From: Sporichthya brevicatena
Lineage (GTDB): Bacteria > Actinomycetota > Actinomycetes > Sporichthyales > Sporichthyaceae
Length of the DNA stretch: 64,000 nucleotides
Direction: 5' to 3'
Assembly (NCBI RefSeq): GCF_039525035.1
Contig: NZ_BAAAHE010000044.1
Location: forward strand, 1-64,000
The notes below the pieces were generated by a model, which worked only from the letters and a program-made list of their open reading frames with translations, had not been told where the DNA came from and searched no databases. Shown one piece after another: positions 48,741-59,104 of this stretch. The position numbers were made by a program, and so were the translations under genes. Position 1 is the first letter of the stretch. The number at the start of each line of letters is the position of its first letter.

Positions 48741-48885
48741 CCCCCGGATCGCGCCCGGGCGTCCTTCCACCCCGCGCCTGTTGTCGGCGCGGGTTTGGAC
48801 GCACGAGCGGGGTCCCGTGTTCCGGCGCGACGTCCCGCCGGACGAACTGTGGCCGGGCGGAGGACCACCGGGATCGGCCGAACGG

Positions 48886-48950
48886 ATCAGCGCTGGTAAG
48901 AACTCAGCGCCGTTGCCGACTCAGCGCTGCTGCCGACTCAGCGCTGCTGC
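48886..48950. repeat. 17-bp tandem repeat, three to four copies, across a stop codon
   Basis: ACTCAGCGCCGTTGCCG (48902-48918), ACTCAGCGCTGCTGCCG (48919-48935) and ACTCAGCGCTGCTGC (48936-48950) are adjacent, with a diverged copy at 48886-48901. The LURP-one-like gene stops at 48940-48938 within the last unit, and each copy carries the same TCA stop complement. Confidence 0.8.
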
Positions 48951-49525
48951 AACGCGTCGAGGGCGACACCCATCGCGATCGCGAGCCGGCGGTCGAGGCC
49001 GGGGACGTGGATCAGGACCAGATACCGGTCCCGGAGGGTGCGCTGGCGCTCGACGGTGAGGATCGGCTGCCCGTTCGCGTCGAAGTCGAAGTGGAACGGC
49101 AGCGGGATCAGGTCCTGCGCGCGGCGCAGGAGGGCGATCGGCATGCTGCGCTCCTGGCCGATCACGTCGGGCTGGCCGGGCTGCGAGAGCCGCCAGGTCG
49201 AGCGCAGGAGGGACTTCATCCCCTCCTTCTTGAACGTCCCGATCGGCGTCCCGTCCGCAGCGGTGACGTCGTAGGTCGCACCGAGGTCGACGACCGAACG
49301 GGCTTTGAAGCGGAACAGCGAGGTCTGTCCGTCGGGCAGCCGGAAGTCGACCTGCTCCTTGAACGCGAGCCGCTTCTGCTCGACGAAGCAGACCGGCTCC
49401 CCCGGGCTGAGCCCGTCGGACGCCGGCAACGAGACGTCGTAGCGGTTCACCAGCGCGGTGAAGCGCTGGGCGATGACGAAGCGCTCGGCAGCGGCGACGC
49501 GGTTGGGGTCCACGGGCGGGGTCAC
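48938..49525 (-). CDS. LURP-one/scramblase-like protein
   Basis: A 195-residue protein with the tubby-like beta-barrel pattern of LURP-one-related/phospholipid scramblase families: FVIAQRFTALVNRYDV, VCFVEQKRLAFKEQVDF, LFRFKARSVVDLGATYDVTAADGTPIGTFKKEGMKSLLRSTW (key segments) and LVLIHVPGLDRRLAIAMGVALDAL at the end. Some relatives bind membranes; the role is unknown. It lies 7 bp after DUF2469 in the same operon, and its stop codon sits in a tandem repeat. Confidence 0.75.
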   Translation of the reverse strand: MTPPVDPNRVAAAERFVIAQRFTALVNRYDVSLPASDGLSPGEPVCFVEQKRLAFKEQVDFRLPDGQTSLFRFKARSVVDLGATYDVTAADGTPIGTFKKEGMKSLLRSTWRLSQPGQPDVIGQERSMPIALLRRAQDLIPLPFHFDFDANGQPILTVERQRTLRDRYLVLIHVPGLDRRLAIAMGVALDALQQR

Positions 49526-49532
49526 GGACGCG

Positions 49533-49841
49533 CTAGTCCTTCGGCAGTTCGAGCTCGGCCTTGGCGAGCTCCTCCACGTTGACGTCCTTGAAGGTGACCA
49601 CCTTGACGTTCTTCACGAACCGGGCCGGGCGGTACATGTCCCAGACCCACGCGTCGGTCATCGACACCTCGAAGTAGGTCTCCCCGGCATCCGCGCGGAC
49701 CTGCAGGTCGACGTGGTTGGTCAGGTAGAACCGGCGCTCGGTCTCGACGACGTAGGCGAAGAGCCCGACGACGTCGCGGTACTCCTTGTAGAGCTGGAGT
49801 TCCATCTCGGTCTCGTACTTCTCGAGATCCTCAGCGCTCAT
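49533..49841 (-). CDS. DUF2469 family protein
   Basis: A 102-residue protein starting MSAEDLEKYETEMELQLYKEYRDVVGLF and including YVVETERRFYLTNHVDLQVR and FEVSMTDAWVWDMYRPARFV. DUF2469 is an actinobacterial family of unknown function almost always next to rnhB. ATG 49841 overlaps the rnhB stop by four bases, so the pair is coupled. Confidence 0.9.
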   Translation of the reverse strand: MSAEDLEKYETEMELQLYKEYRDVVGLFAYVVETERRFYLTNHVDLQVRADAGETYFEVSMTDAWVWDMYRPARFVKNVKVVTFKDVNVEELAKAELELPKD

Positions 49842-50554
49842 CGGTACTCCCCCTCCCCCATCTCCTCGGCGATCAGCGCATTGTCGTCGACGGCCCCGGC
49901 GCTCACCCGCAGGCCCGCCGCGGTCCGGACGTTCACGTACGAGAAGCGGTGGTGCGCGCAGGGGCCGTGGGCCGCGAGCGCCGCGTTGTGCTCGGCCGTG
50001 CAGTAGCCCTTGTGCTCGTCGAACCCGTACTGCGGGTACTGCTCGTGCAGCTCCGCCATCATCCGGTCGCGCGTCACCTTCGCGACCACGGACGCCGCGG
50101 CGATGCACGCCGCGACCCGGTCGCCCTTCCAGACCGCGAGACCGGGCACGCCGAGCCCGGCGACGGGGAACCCGTCGGTGAGCACGTAGCCGGCCGGCAG
50201 CGTCAGCTTGGCGAGGGCACGGCGCAGCGCCGCGACGTTGGACCGGTGCAGCCCGACGCGGTCGATCTCGTCCGGCGTAATGACGACGACGCTCACCGCG
50301 GCCGCCCGCCGCAGGACCTGGTCGTAGACCTTCTCGCGCGTCGCCGGCCGCAGCAGCTTCGAGTCGGCCAGGCCCGGCACCTCGCCGCGCTTGCCCTCGG
50401 GCAGGATCACGGCCGCCGCGACCAGCGGGCCCGCGCAGGCACCCCGGCCGGCCTCGTCGGCACCGGCGACCGGCGCGAGGCCGCACCGGGCCAGCGCGCG
50501 TTCGTAGCCGTAGAGCCCGGAGTCCCTCCGGACCGCGGTTCCTCGCGGGAGCAC
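49838..50554 (-). CDS. rnhB: Ribonuclease HII
   Basis: Cleaves RNA in RNA/DNA hybrids and single ribonucleotides in DNA. The 238-residue enzyme has the catalytic DEAGRGACAGPLVAAAVIL, SKLLRPATRE, the GFPV strand, the Ala/Ser stretch ASVVAKVTRDRMM and YGFDEHKGYCTAEHNAAL. The GTG start at 50554 follows GGGAGCTGATC and lies two bases from the lepB stop. Confidence 0.95.
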   Translation of the reverse strand: MLPRGTAVRRDSGLYGYERALARCGLAPVAGADEAGRGACAGPLVAAAVILPEGKRGEVPGLADSKLLRPATREKVYDQVLRRAAAVSVVVITPDEIDRVGLHRSNVAALRRALAKLTLPAGYVLTDGFPVAGLGVPGLAVWKGDRVAACIAAASVVAKVTRDRMMAELHEQYPQYGFDEHKGYCTAEHNAALAAHGPCAHHRFSYVNVRTAAGLRVSAGAVDDNALIAEEMGEGEYR

Positions 50555-50556
50555 GA

Positions 50557-51798
50557 TCAGCTCCCGCCCCGGCTTCCGTCCGCCACCTCCGGCACGGACG
50601 CCACCGGCACGAGCACCGCCGGGCGGCGGCGCCGGGCCAGCGCCAGCGGGCCGAGCACCGCGAGGCCGACGGCCGAGGTGGCGAGGCCGGCGTCGTCGAT
50701 CTCGGGTCGCTTGAACGTCGCGGGAACGGTCAGCACGTCCCACCGGGAGATCGGCCAGACCAGGACGAAGGCGCGACCGACGACGTTCTCGCTCGGGATC
50801 GTGCCGTTGCCGGGGCCGTCCATGTGCGAGCGCGAATCGGCGGAGTCCGAGCGGTGGTCGCCCATCACCCACAGGCGGTTCGGCGGCACCGTCACCGAGA
50901 ACTCCCGGTCCGACGGCCGGTCGCCCGGATACAGGTACGGCTCGTCGAGCGGCACGCCGTTGACGGTGACCCGGCCCTCGGAGTCGCAGCAGGCGACCTT
51001 GTCGCCCGGGACGCCGATGACGCGCTTGATGAGGTCCTTCTCGCTCTGCGAGGGCAGGAGCCCGACGAACGAGAACACGTCCTTGAGCCCGCGCACGATC
51101 GGGTTGCCCGTGGTGTCGTCCTGGTCCGAGTCCAGCCAGCCACCCGGGTCCTTGAAGACGACGACCTGGCCGCGCTTCACGTCCCCGCCGAAGCGGTCGG
51201 CGAACTTGTTCACCAGGACGCGGTCGCCGGTGAGCAGCGTGTTCTCCATCGACTCCGACGGGATGAAGAACGCCTGCACCAGGAACGTCTTCACCAGCAG
51301 CGCGATGCCGAGCGCGACGGCGACGAGGATCGGGATCTCCCGCAGCCACGCGGACGCGCTGCCCACCTCGGGGCCGTGCTCGACCGGCTCCGGCAGGGGC
51401 TCCTCCGGGGTGCGGCGCACCGTCCGGCGTTGCGTGGGCCGACGCGGCATGTCGTCGCCCGGCTGCGGCGCCGGGAGAGGCGGCGGCGGCACCGCGTAGC
51501 GCGAGGCCGGCGGCGGGTCCGGCGGCGCCGTGTACTCCGGCGGCGAGTACTGCGCGGGCGGTGCGACCGGGGGCGGTGCGGCCGGGGGCGTCATCGGAGC
51601 CGGGACCACCGGCGGCAGGGCCGTCGGGGGAACGTTCGGCGGGGGCAGGTTCGGCACCGGCGGGATCGGGACGTACTCGGTGTTCGGGTCACCGGCTCCG
51701 AAGATGCTGGGCGCGGGCGTACCGCGCTCCGGCCCCGGAGTGGTGGGGTCGGTGCCAGGGTTCGGGTGCTCGCCCCCGTCAGGCGGCGTCGACGTCAT
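50557..51798 (-). CDS. lepB: Signal peptidase I, paralogue with long Pro-rich N-terminus
   Basis: A 413-residue type I signal peptidase that removes signal peptides at the membrane. About 130 Pro-rich cytoplasmic residues precede one membrane anchor (IPILVAVALGIALLVKTFLV). Catalytic elements are the Ser in FIPSESMENTL, the Lys in KRVIGVPGDKVAC and the WVMGDHRSDSADSR box. A C-terminal hydrophobic segment (LATSAVGLAVLGPLAL) may be a second anchor. It is the last of three adjacent lepB genes; its start overlaps the previous gene by 20 bases. Confidence 0.93.
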   Translation of the reverse strand: MTSTPPDGGEHPNPGTDPTTPGPERGTPAPSIFGAGDPNTEYVPIPPVPNLPPPNVPPTALPPVVPAPMTPPAAPPPVAPPAQYSPPEYTAPPDPPPASRYAVPPPPLPAPQPGDDMPRRPTQRRTVRRTPEEPLPEPVEHGPEVGSASAWLREIPILVAVALGIALLVKTFLVQAFFIPSESMENTLLTGDRVLVNKFADRFGGDVKRGQVVVFKDPGGWLDSDQDDTTGNPIVRGLKDVFSFVGLLPSQSEKDLIKRVIGVPGDKVACCDSEGRVTVNGVPLDEPYLYPGDRPSDREFSVTVPPNRLWVMGDHRSDSADSRSHMDGPGNGTIPSENVVGRAFVLVWPISRWDVLTVPATFKRPEIDDAGLATSAVGLAVLGPLALARRRRPAVLVPVASVPEVADGSRGGS

Positions 51799-52801
51799 GG
51801 ATCAATCGCCCCACCCGGCGCCGGCGGACGAACGCCAGCGGGACCAGCGTGACGAGCCCGAGCGAGGAGACCGCCACCGCGGCGTCGTCGAGCTCCTTGC
51901 GCTTGAACGTGTCCGGCACCCCGAGGGTCGACCAGCGGTCGAGCGGCCAGACCAGGACGAACGCGCGGCCGACCACGTTGTCCGCGGGGATCGTGCCGTT
52001 GCCCGGGTCGGACATGTGGACGCGCGAGTCGGCGGACAGCGAGCGGTGGTCGCCCATCACCCAGAGCCGGTTCGGCGGGACCGTCACGCTGAACTGACGG
52101 TCCGACGGTTTGTCGCCCGGATAGACGTACGGTTCGTCGATCGGGATGCCGTTGACGGTGATCTTTCCGTTCGTGCAACAGGCGACCTTGTCGCCGGGCA
52201 CGCCGATCACCCGTTTGATCAGGTCCTTCTCGCTGCTGGAGGGCAGCAGGCCGACGAAGACGAAGACGTCCTTGATGCCCTTGACGATCGGGTTGCCGCC
52301 CTCGTCGTCCGCGCCGGCGGGCAGCCAGCCGCCCGGGTCGCGGAACACGACGACCTCGCCCCGCTTCACGTCGCCGAAGTGCGACGCGAACTTGTTCACG
52401 AGGACCCGGTCCCCCTGCAGCAGCGTGTTCTCCATCGAGTCCGACGGGATGAAGAACGCCTGGACGAGGAACGTCTTGATGAGCAGGGCGAGCGCCAGCG
52501 CCACGAAGACCAGGATCGGCAGCTCGCGCATCAGGCTGGAGGACTGCCCGACGCGGCGGCCGGCGGTCGGCTCCGTGCCGTCGTCGGCGGCGTCCCCGGC
52601 GCGGCGCGCGACCCGGCTCGGCGGCGGCGGGAGCGCGTCGGCGTCGTTCGCCGCAGCGCCGTCGACCCCCTCGGCCGTACCGTCGGTCGGCGCGGCGCTC
52701 GTGGGCTCCACGCCCTCGACCGGCTCGTTCCCGCCCGGACGGCCGGTCGGGTCGCCGGGCCTGCCCGGATCGACCGGCTCAGTCACCGGCGGCCCCTCCA
52801 T
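51779..52801 (-). CDS. lepB: Signal peptidase I, middle paralogue
   Basis: A 340-residue signal peptidase I. After a Pro/Asp-rich N-terminus (about 95 residues) come a membrane anchor (LPILVFVALALALLIKTFLV), the catalytic Ser in FIPSDSMENTL, Lys in KRVIGVPGDKVAC, and WVMGDHRSLSADSR. It is very close to the downstream copy in the catalytic half, suggesting a recent duplication. The start overlaps the end of the first lepB by 23 bases. Confidence 0.93.
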   Translation of the reverse strand: MEGPPVTEPVDPGRPGDPTGRPGGNEPVEGVEPTSAAPTDGTAEGVDGAAANDADALPPPPSRVARRAGDAADDGTEPTAGRRVGQSSSLMRELPILVFVALALALLIKTFLVQAFFIPSDSMENTLLQGDRVLVNKFASHFGDVKRGEVVVFRDPGGWLPAGADDEGGNPIVKGIKDVFVFVGLLPSSSEKDLIKRVIGVPGDKVACCTNGKITVNGIPIDEPYVYPGDKPSDRQFSVTVPPNRLWVMGDHRSLSADSRVHMSDPGNGTIPADNVVGRAFVLVWPLDRWSTLGVPDTFKRKELDDAAVAVSSLGLVTLVPLAFVRRRRVGRLIHDVDAA

Positions 52802-53651
52802 TCGTCAGCCTTTCGAAGCTCTCGGGGATGGGTAACCACCCCGCCCGGCCGAGAGGCCAGACGATCGCCACGGCGCGTCCCACGATCTTGTCGATGGGAA
52901 CAGTACCGCCGCCGGGGTCCGCAAGGTGGGCACGTGAGTCAGCGGAGCGGCTCCGATGGTCACCCATCACCCAGACGCGCCCGGGAGGAACCAGGACATC
53001 GAACTTGTCCCGGGACGGAAGGTCCATCGGGAACAGGTAGGGCTCGTCGAGCGAAATGCCGTTGATCGTGAGCCGGCCCTGCGGGTCGCAGCAGGCGACG
53101 CGGTCCCCCGGAAGGCCGATCACTCGCTTGACGTAGTCGTCCTGGCCGTTGTTCAGGCCCAGCGCGCCGAGGACGCGGCCGACGAGGCCCGGTTCGTCGC
53201 GGGCGGGGACGAAGCTGCCCGCGCCGTCGAACACGATCACCTGGCCGCGCTGCACCGACCCGACGTCGTAGGACAGCTTGTTGACCAGGACCCGGTCGCC
53301 GACGTGCAGCGTGGGCTCCATCGACACCGACGGGATCGAGAAGGCCTGGAACAGGAAGCCCCGGACCGTCGTCATCAGCACCAGCAGGCCGACCACGACC
53401 GCGGCCTGGACACGGCGGAGGTGCCGCCGGCGGGCCGCCCGCAGCTCGGCGCGCCCGAGCGCGGACTCCGCCTCGGGCACCCGGGCTCGCCGGGACGACC
53501 GTCCCGAGGCCGGAGCACGGCGCGGCGGAGCGGCCCGGCGGTGCGAGGTGGGACGGCGGCGGACCGCGGTCAGCGTCGCGTCCACGTCGGAGTCCACAGC
53601 TGCGTCCACGTCAGCGTCCGCCGGTCGGACGTCGTCGCGGTCGGTGTCCAT
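52779..53651 (-). CDS. lepB: Signal peptidase I, first and most diverged paralogue
   Basis: A 290-residue signal peptidase I with an Arg-rich N-terminus, one membrane segment (AAVVVGLLVLMTTVRGFLF), the catalytic Ser in FSIPSVSMEPTL, Lys in KRVIGLPGDRVAC and WVMGDHRSRSADSR. It lacks the second C-terminal anchor seen in the other two. ATG 53651 is preferred; an upstream codon at 53684 would add 11 residues. It lies 99 bp after rplS, beyond a terminator-like hairpin. Confidence 0.92.
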   Translation of the reverse strand: MDTDRDDVRPADADVDAAVDSDVDATLTAVRRRPTSHRRAAPPRRAPASGRSSRRARVPEAESALGRAELRAARRRHLRRVQAAVVVGLLVLMTTVRGFLFQAFSIPSVSMEPTLHVGDRVLVNKLSYDVGSVQRGQVIVFDGAGSFVPARDEPGLVGRVLGALGLNNGQDDYVKRVIGLPGDRVACCDPQGRLTINGISLDEPYLFPMDLPSRDKFDVLVPPGRVWVMGDHRSRSADSRAHLADPGGGTVPIDKIVGRAVAIVWPLGRAGWLPIPESFERLTNGGAAGD

Positions 53652-53679
53652 GTCCGGTCGAGGGTATCCGCGCGACCTT

Positions 53680-53719
53680 GGCACCCCGGCCGATCCGACG
53701 CCGATCGGCCGGTGGTGCC
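53680..53719 (-). terminator. Long hairpin between rplS and lepB
   Basis: CCGGCCGATC (53686-53695) pairs with GATCGGCCGG (53703-53712). The stem extends through GGCACC (53680-53685) and GGTGCC (53714-53719) past a single bulged T, giving 16 bp. It lies about 30 bases downstream of the rplS stop on the minus strand. No U-tract follows, so it is a GC-type terminator or mRNA end protector. Confidence 0.5.
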
Positions 53720-53747
53720 GGAGCTGCGGGGCCGGAGCTGCGGGGCC
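53720..53747. repeat. 14-bp tandem duplication next to the rplS stop
   Basis: GGAGCTGCGGGGCC occurs at 53720-53733 and 53734-53747 without a gap. It lies immediately downstream of rplS (stop at 53753-53751). It is one of the 3'-end microduplications, though the stop codon itself is outside the unit. Confidence 0.75.
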
Positions 53748-53750
53748 GGA

Positions 53751-54110
53751 CTACTTGGCCGGAACGGCGTCGCGCTTCTCCTTGATCTTCGCGGCCTTGC
53801 CACGCAGATCGCGGAGGTAGTACAGCTTCGCGCGCCGGACGTCACCGCGGGTGACGACCTCGATCTTGTCGATCGACGGGGTGTTGACCGGGAACGTGCG
53901 CTCGACACCGACGCCGAAGCTGACCTTGCGGACGGTGAAGGTCTCGCGCAGGCCACTGCCCTGGCGGCGGATCACGACGCCCTGGAACACCTGGATGCGG
54001 GACCGGTTGCCCTCGACGACCCGGACGGACACCTTCAGGGTGTCACCGGGACGGAAGTCGGGGATGTCGGAGCGCAGGTAGGCGGCATCAACGGCATCGA
54101 GCGTGTGCAT
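53751..54110 (-). CDS. rplS: 50S ribosomal protein L19
   Basis: A 119-residue L19 with [61 protein letters not shown] (key parts) and [21 protein letters not shown]. It follows trmD by 66 bp in the conserved rpsP-rimM-trmD-rplS order. Confidence 0.97.
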   Translation of the reverse strand: MHTLDAVDAAYLRSDIPDFRPGDTLKVSVRVVEGNRSRIQVFQGVVIRRQGSGLRETFTVRKVSFGVGVERTFPVNTPSIDKIEVVTRGDVRRAKLYYLRDLRGKAAKIKEKRDAVPAK

Positions 54111-54176
54111 GATCGGTCGCTTCCTTCGGCCAGCAGGCGTACAGATCGCCCGCGGCGGGGCGTGAAAATCCAGCGG

Positions 54177-54989
54177 TCAGTCTGACACACCCGGGGGCGT
54201 CGGACGAAACCGGCCGTCCTCCCCCGGTTCCCAGCCCGTCTCCGCGAGCGTGGCGAGGTCGGTGCGGTCGAGGGTGGCCGGGTCCAGCGCCCGGATCAGA
54301 TCGGGCCGGACCGCGGCCGTCCGGCGCAACGCCTGGTCGCGGCGCCACCGCGCGATGCGCCCGTGGTCGCCCGAGCGCAGGATCTCCGGGACGTCCAGGC
54401 CGCGCCACGCCGGCGGCTTGGTGAACACGGGGTACTCCAGCAGCCCGCCCGTGTGGGACTCCTCGGTCAGCGACGCCGGATTGCCCAGCACGCCGGGCAG
54501 GAGCCGGGCCACCGCCTCCACGATCACCAGGACGGCGACCTCACCGCCCGCGAGGACGTAGTCCCCGAGCGAGACCTCGTCGACGGCGTCGATCTCGGCC
54601 CGGGCCGCCGCGTGCGCCGCCACGCGGGCGTCGATGCCCTCGTACCGGCCGCAGGCGAACACCAGCCACGGCAGGGCGGCGTAGGACTCGGCCAACTCCT
54701 GCGTGAACGGCCGGCCCCCCGGGGTCGGGACCACCAGCCGCGCCCGGGCGCCGGGCGGGCCGCCCGCCAGCACCGCGTCGAGGGCCTCCCCCCACGGCTC
54801 GGGCTTCATCACCATGCCGGCGCCGCCGCCGTACGGCGTGTCGTCGACGGTGCGGTGCACGTCGTGCGTCCAGTCCCGCAGGTCGTGGGCGACGACGTCG
54901 AGCAGGCCGCTCGTGCGCGCCCGCCCGACGATCGAGAGGTCCAGCGGGGCCAGGTACTCGGGGAAGATCCCGATCACGTCGACGCGCAT
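54177..54989 (-). CDS. trmD: tRNA (guanine37-N1)-methyltransferase
   Basis: Methylates G37 of tRNAs to prevent frameshifting. The 270-residue SPOUT enzyme has [17 protein letters not shown], the [17 protein letters not shown] motif, the knot region [13 protein letters not shown] and [33 protein letters not shown] (key parts). The start overlaps the rimM stop by one base. Confidence 0.96.
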   Translation of the reverse strand: MRVDVIGIFPEYLAPLDLSIVGRARTSGLLDVVAHDLRDWTHDVHRTVDDTPYGGGAGMVMKPEPWGEALDAVLAGGPPGARARLVVPTPGGRPFTQELAESYAALPWLVFACGRYEGIDARVAAHAAARAEIDAVDEVSLGDYVLAGGEVAVLVIVEAVARLLPGVLGNPASLTEESHTGGLLEYPVFTKPPAWRGLDVPEILRSGDHGRIARWRRDQALRRTAAVRPDLIRALDPATLDRTDLATLAETGWEPGEDGRFRPTPPGVSD

Positions 54990-55510
54990 CAGCCCTCCGG
55001 CGCGTCGGCGAACAGCCCGGGGGGCGGGGTCACGCGGACGCGCTTCGCCGCGAGATCGACCTCGGGGACGATCTCGTGGACGAACGGGACCAGCACCTCG
55101 CGGCCGTCCGGGGTGCGGACGGCCAGGAGCTCCTGCGACGGCAGGTGGAGCACGTCGGTGACGGTGCCCAGGTCGGTCCCGGCAGCGTCGACGACACCCA
55201 GCCCGACGAGCTGGTGGTCGTAGAAGTCCTCGGGGTCCTCGGGCGTCTCGTCGTCCGGGATCTCCACGACGAGCCGGACGTTCCGCAGCGCCTCGGCCGC
55301 GGTGCGGTCCGCAACGCCGGCGAAGGTGAGCAGCAGGCGACCACTGTGCCAGCGGGCGCCGGTGATCTCGAGCGGACCCGCGGACTCCGGGTCGGTCAAC
55401 AGCGAACTCCCCGGTGCGAAACGCAGTTCCGGGGAGTCGGTGCGGACCTCGACGGTGAGCTCACCGCGCACGCCGTGCGGGCGCCCGATGCGCCCGACGA
55501 CGAGCTGCAT
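54989..55510 (-). CDS. rimM: 16S rRNA processing protein RimM
   Basis: Assists assembly of the 30S head through binding S19. The 173-residue protein has the N-terminal [22 protein letters not shown], the PRC-barrel segment [24 protein letters not shown] and the C-terminal [14 protein letters not shown]. It lies three bases downstream of khpA. Confidence 0.95.
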   Translation of the reverse strand: MQLVVGRIGRPHGVRGELTVEVRTDSPELRFAPGSSLLTDPESAGPLEITGARWHSGRLLLTFAGVADRTAAEALRNVRLVVEIPDDETPEDPEDFYDHQLVGLGVVDAAGTDLGTVTDVLHLPSQELLAVRTPDGREVLVPFVHEIVPEVDLAAKRVRVTPPPGLFADAPEG

Positions 55511-55513
55511 CGC

Positions 55514-55750
55514 TTACCGACCGCGCTGATCGACCAGATCGACGCGGATGTTGCGGCCGCCGAGGGCGGAGATGACGGTGCGCAGCGCGGTCGCGGTGCG
55601 ACCGGAGCGGCCGATCACCTTGCCGAGGTCGTCGGGGTGGACCCGGACCTCGAGGACCTTGCCGTTGCGCTGGTTGCGCTCGCGGACGCGGACGTCGTCG
55701 GGGTGCTCGACGATGCCGCGCACGAGGTGGTCGAGGGCGTCCTCGAGCAC
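55514..55750 (-). CDS. khpA: KH-domain RNA-binding protein KhpA (YlqC family)
   Basis: A 78-residue single-KH protein: MLEDALDHLVRGIVEHPDDV, then the GxxG loop in DLGKVIGRSGRTATALRTVI. Homologues bind RNA broadly and pair with KhpB in some bacteria. It lies directly after rpsP (two bases between stop and start), the usual position. Confidence 0.93.
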   Translation of the reverse strand: MLEDALDHLVRGIVEHPDDVRVRERNQRNGKVLEVRVHPDDLGKVIGRSGRTATALRTVISALGGRNIRVDLVDQRGR

Positions 55751-55752
55751 CG

Positions 55753-56205
55753 TCAGCTCTCCTCGGTGGCCGGTGCCTCGGCGGCGGGCGCCTCGGCCGC
55801 GGGCGCCTCGGCGGCGGCCTCGGCCGGGGCCGACTCGGCCTTCTCGGCCTTCGCGCCGGCGTTCGCGTCCAGGCCGGTGGCGACGAACTCGTTGCCCGCC
55901 TGCTTGTCGACCTTCTCGGCGACCTTCAGCGTGCCCTCGGCGCCCGGCAGGCCCTTGAACTTCTGCCAGTCGCCGGTGATCTTGAACAGCGCGAGGACGG
56001 CCTCGGTGGGCTGCGCGCCGACCTTCAGCCAGTGCTGCGCACGCTCGGAGTCGATCTCGATGACCGAGGGCTCGTAGGTCGGGTGGTACTTCCCGATCTC
56101 CTCGATGGCGCGACCGTCCCGCTTGGTCCGGGAGTCCGCGACGACGACGCGGTAGTGCGGGGAGCGGATCTTGCCCATCCGCTTGAGCTTGATCTTGACG
56201 GCCAC
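55753..56205 (-). CDS. rpsP: 30S ribosomal protein S16
   Basis: A 150-residue S16. The core is [45 protein letters not shown] and [20 protein letters not shown]. It is followed by a long Ala/Glu-rich tail absent from E. coli S16 but common in actinobacteria. The GTG start at 56205 is the family N-terminus; an upstream ATG would add eight residues. Confidence 0.96.
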   Translation of the reverse strand: MAVKIKLKRMGKIRSPHYRVVVADSRTKRDGRAIEEIGKYHPTYEPSVIEIDSERAQHWLKVGAQPTEAVLALFKITGDWQKFKGLPGAEGTLKVAEKVDKQAGNEFVATGLDANAGAKAEKAESAPAEAAAEAPAAEAPAAEAPATEES

Positions 56206-56307
56206 GAGCCTGGTCTCTCCTGAGGTCATCGAATGCAGCGGCCGATTATGCCACCTGAGGCACGTTCGGCCGAATCGGGCGGTCCCCCGACCGGAATCGG
56301 GGTGGGG

Positions 56308-57384
56308 TCAGGCGATCACACGGCCCCGGAGGACGATCCGGGAGGGGGCGGCGAGCGTGGCCAGGTCGGCCCGCGGGTCCGCGGCGAAGATCACCAGGTC
56401 GGCGGGGTCGCCCTCGGCCAGTCCGGGGCGCCCGAGGAACTCCCGGGCGCGCCAGGAGGCACCCCCGAGCACGTAGTCCAGCGGCAGCCCGGCCCGCGTG
56501 AGCGTGGCGATCTCGTCGACGATCCGGCCGTGGGCGATCACGCCGCCGGCGTCGGTCCCGACGAAGATCGGCACGCCCGCCTCGTAGGCGGCGGCGATCC
56601 GGGCGGGCGCGGTCTCCCACAGCCGGCGCATGTGGTCGGCGTAGGCCGGGAACTTCGCCTGCCCGGAGTCGGCGATGCCCGGGAAGTTCTCGACGACGTT
56701 GAGCAGCGTCGGGACCAGCGCCGTCCCGGCGGCGGCCATGCGCGCAGTGAGCTCGTCGTCGAGGCCGGTGCCGTGCTCGATGCAGTCGAAGCCGGCCTCC
56801 AGCGCCTCGGCGAGCGCCGCCCGACCGAACACGTGGGTGGTCGCGCGCGCCCCGGCGGCGTGGGCGGCAGCGACGGCGTCGGTCAGCGCCGCCACGGGCC
56901 AGAGCGGGGTGAGGTCGCCGGCGTCGCGGTCGATCCAGTCCCCCACGATCTTCACCCAGCCGTCGCCCCGCGTCGCCTGCTCGGCGACGGCGGCGGGCAG
57001 CTCGGGCGGCTCGACGTCGACGCTGACGTCCCGCATGTAGCGCTTGGGACGGGCGACATGGCGCCCGGCGCGGACGATCCGCGGCAAATCCTCGCGGTCG
57101 TCGATCCACCGCGTGTCCGCGGGCGTCCCGCAGTCGCGGGCGAGCAGGACGCCCGAGTCGCGGTCCCGGACCGCCTGGGCCTCGGTGGCCTCGCGGTCGG
57201 TCTCGCCGCTCGCGGCCAGGCCGATGTGGCAGTGCATGTCGACCAGGCCGGGCGTGATCCAGCCCGTCCCGATCGTGACCGCGTCCGGCACCGGTTCGTA
57301 GGTGACGACGCCGTCGACGATCCAGAGGTCGACGTCGGTCTCGTCGGGCAGGCGGACGCCCCGGACGTGCAGCGCTTCACTCAC
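56308..57384 (-). CDS. Amidohydrolase family protein
   Basis: A 358-residue metal-dependent hydrolase. It has the H-x-H motif in GLVDMHCHIGLA, metal or substrate ligands in WVKIVGDWIDRD (Lys), ATTHVFG, CIEHGTGL and the Asp in FVGTDAGG, and the composite C-terminus GDPADLVIFAADP. This is the imidazolonepropionase/prolidase-like subgroup, and the substrate is unknown. Actinobacteria often carry such a gene between ffh and rpsP, as here. Confidence 0.88.
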   Translation of the reverse strand: MSEALHVRGVRLPDETDVDLWIVDGVVTYEPVPDAVTIGTGWITPGLVDMHCHIGLAASGETDREATEAQAVRDRDSGVLLARDCGTPADTRWIDDREDLPRIVRAGRHVARPKRYMRDVSVDVEPPELPAAVAEQATRGDGWVKIVGDWIDRDAGDLTPLWPVAALTDAVAAAHAAGARATTHVFGRAALAEALEAGFDCIEHGTGLDDELTARMAAAGTALVPTLLNVVENFPGIADSGQAKFPAYADHMRRLWETAPARIAAAYEAGVPIFVGTDAGGVIAHGRIVDEIATLTRAGLPLDYVLGGASWRAREFLGRPGLAEGDPADLVIFAADPRADLATLAAPSRIVLRGRVIA

Positions 57385-57394
57385 GACCGCGCGC

Positions 57395-58969
<1,575 letters not shown>

Positions 58970-59021
58970 GAGAAACGGATCCTCTTCTGAGCTGGCTCGG
59001 GGCTCCCCCCAGCCTATGTCC

Positions 59022-59102
59022 TGCGGGATGACGTCCCTGGTGGACGCGTGTCAGCCCGTCTGCGGGCTGACACCGGGGGCCTGCGGGACGTCATCCCGCA
59101 GA
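59022..59102. terminator. 81-bp nested inverted repeat between glnD and ffh
   Basis: The outer arms 59022-59038 and 59086-59102 are a perfect 17-bp inverted repeat (CTGCGGGATGACGTCCC and its complement). Inside, 59049-59059 (GTGTCAGCCCG) and 59064-59074 (CGGGCTGACAC) form an 11-bp stem with a TCTG loop. It ends three bases from the glnD stop and lies upstream of ffh. A terminator for the glnD operon is the simplest reading; no U-tract is present. Confidence 0.7.
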
Positions 59103-59104
59103 GC

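Noticed and set aside
44868-48899. A 1343-residue plus-strand frame across both heparinase-like genes
   Set aside because: Composition is that of an antisense frame (Arg/Val/Asp/Pro-rich, no motif). Both minus-strand genes have signal peptides and conserved lyase motifs.
53651-53684. A longer start for the first lepB gene
   Set aside because: The extra 11 residues overlap the terminator-like hairpin downstream of rplS, and no ribosome binding site supports them.
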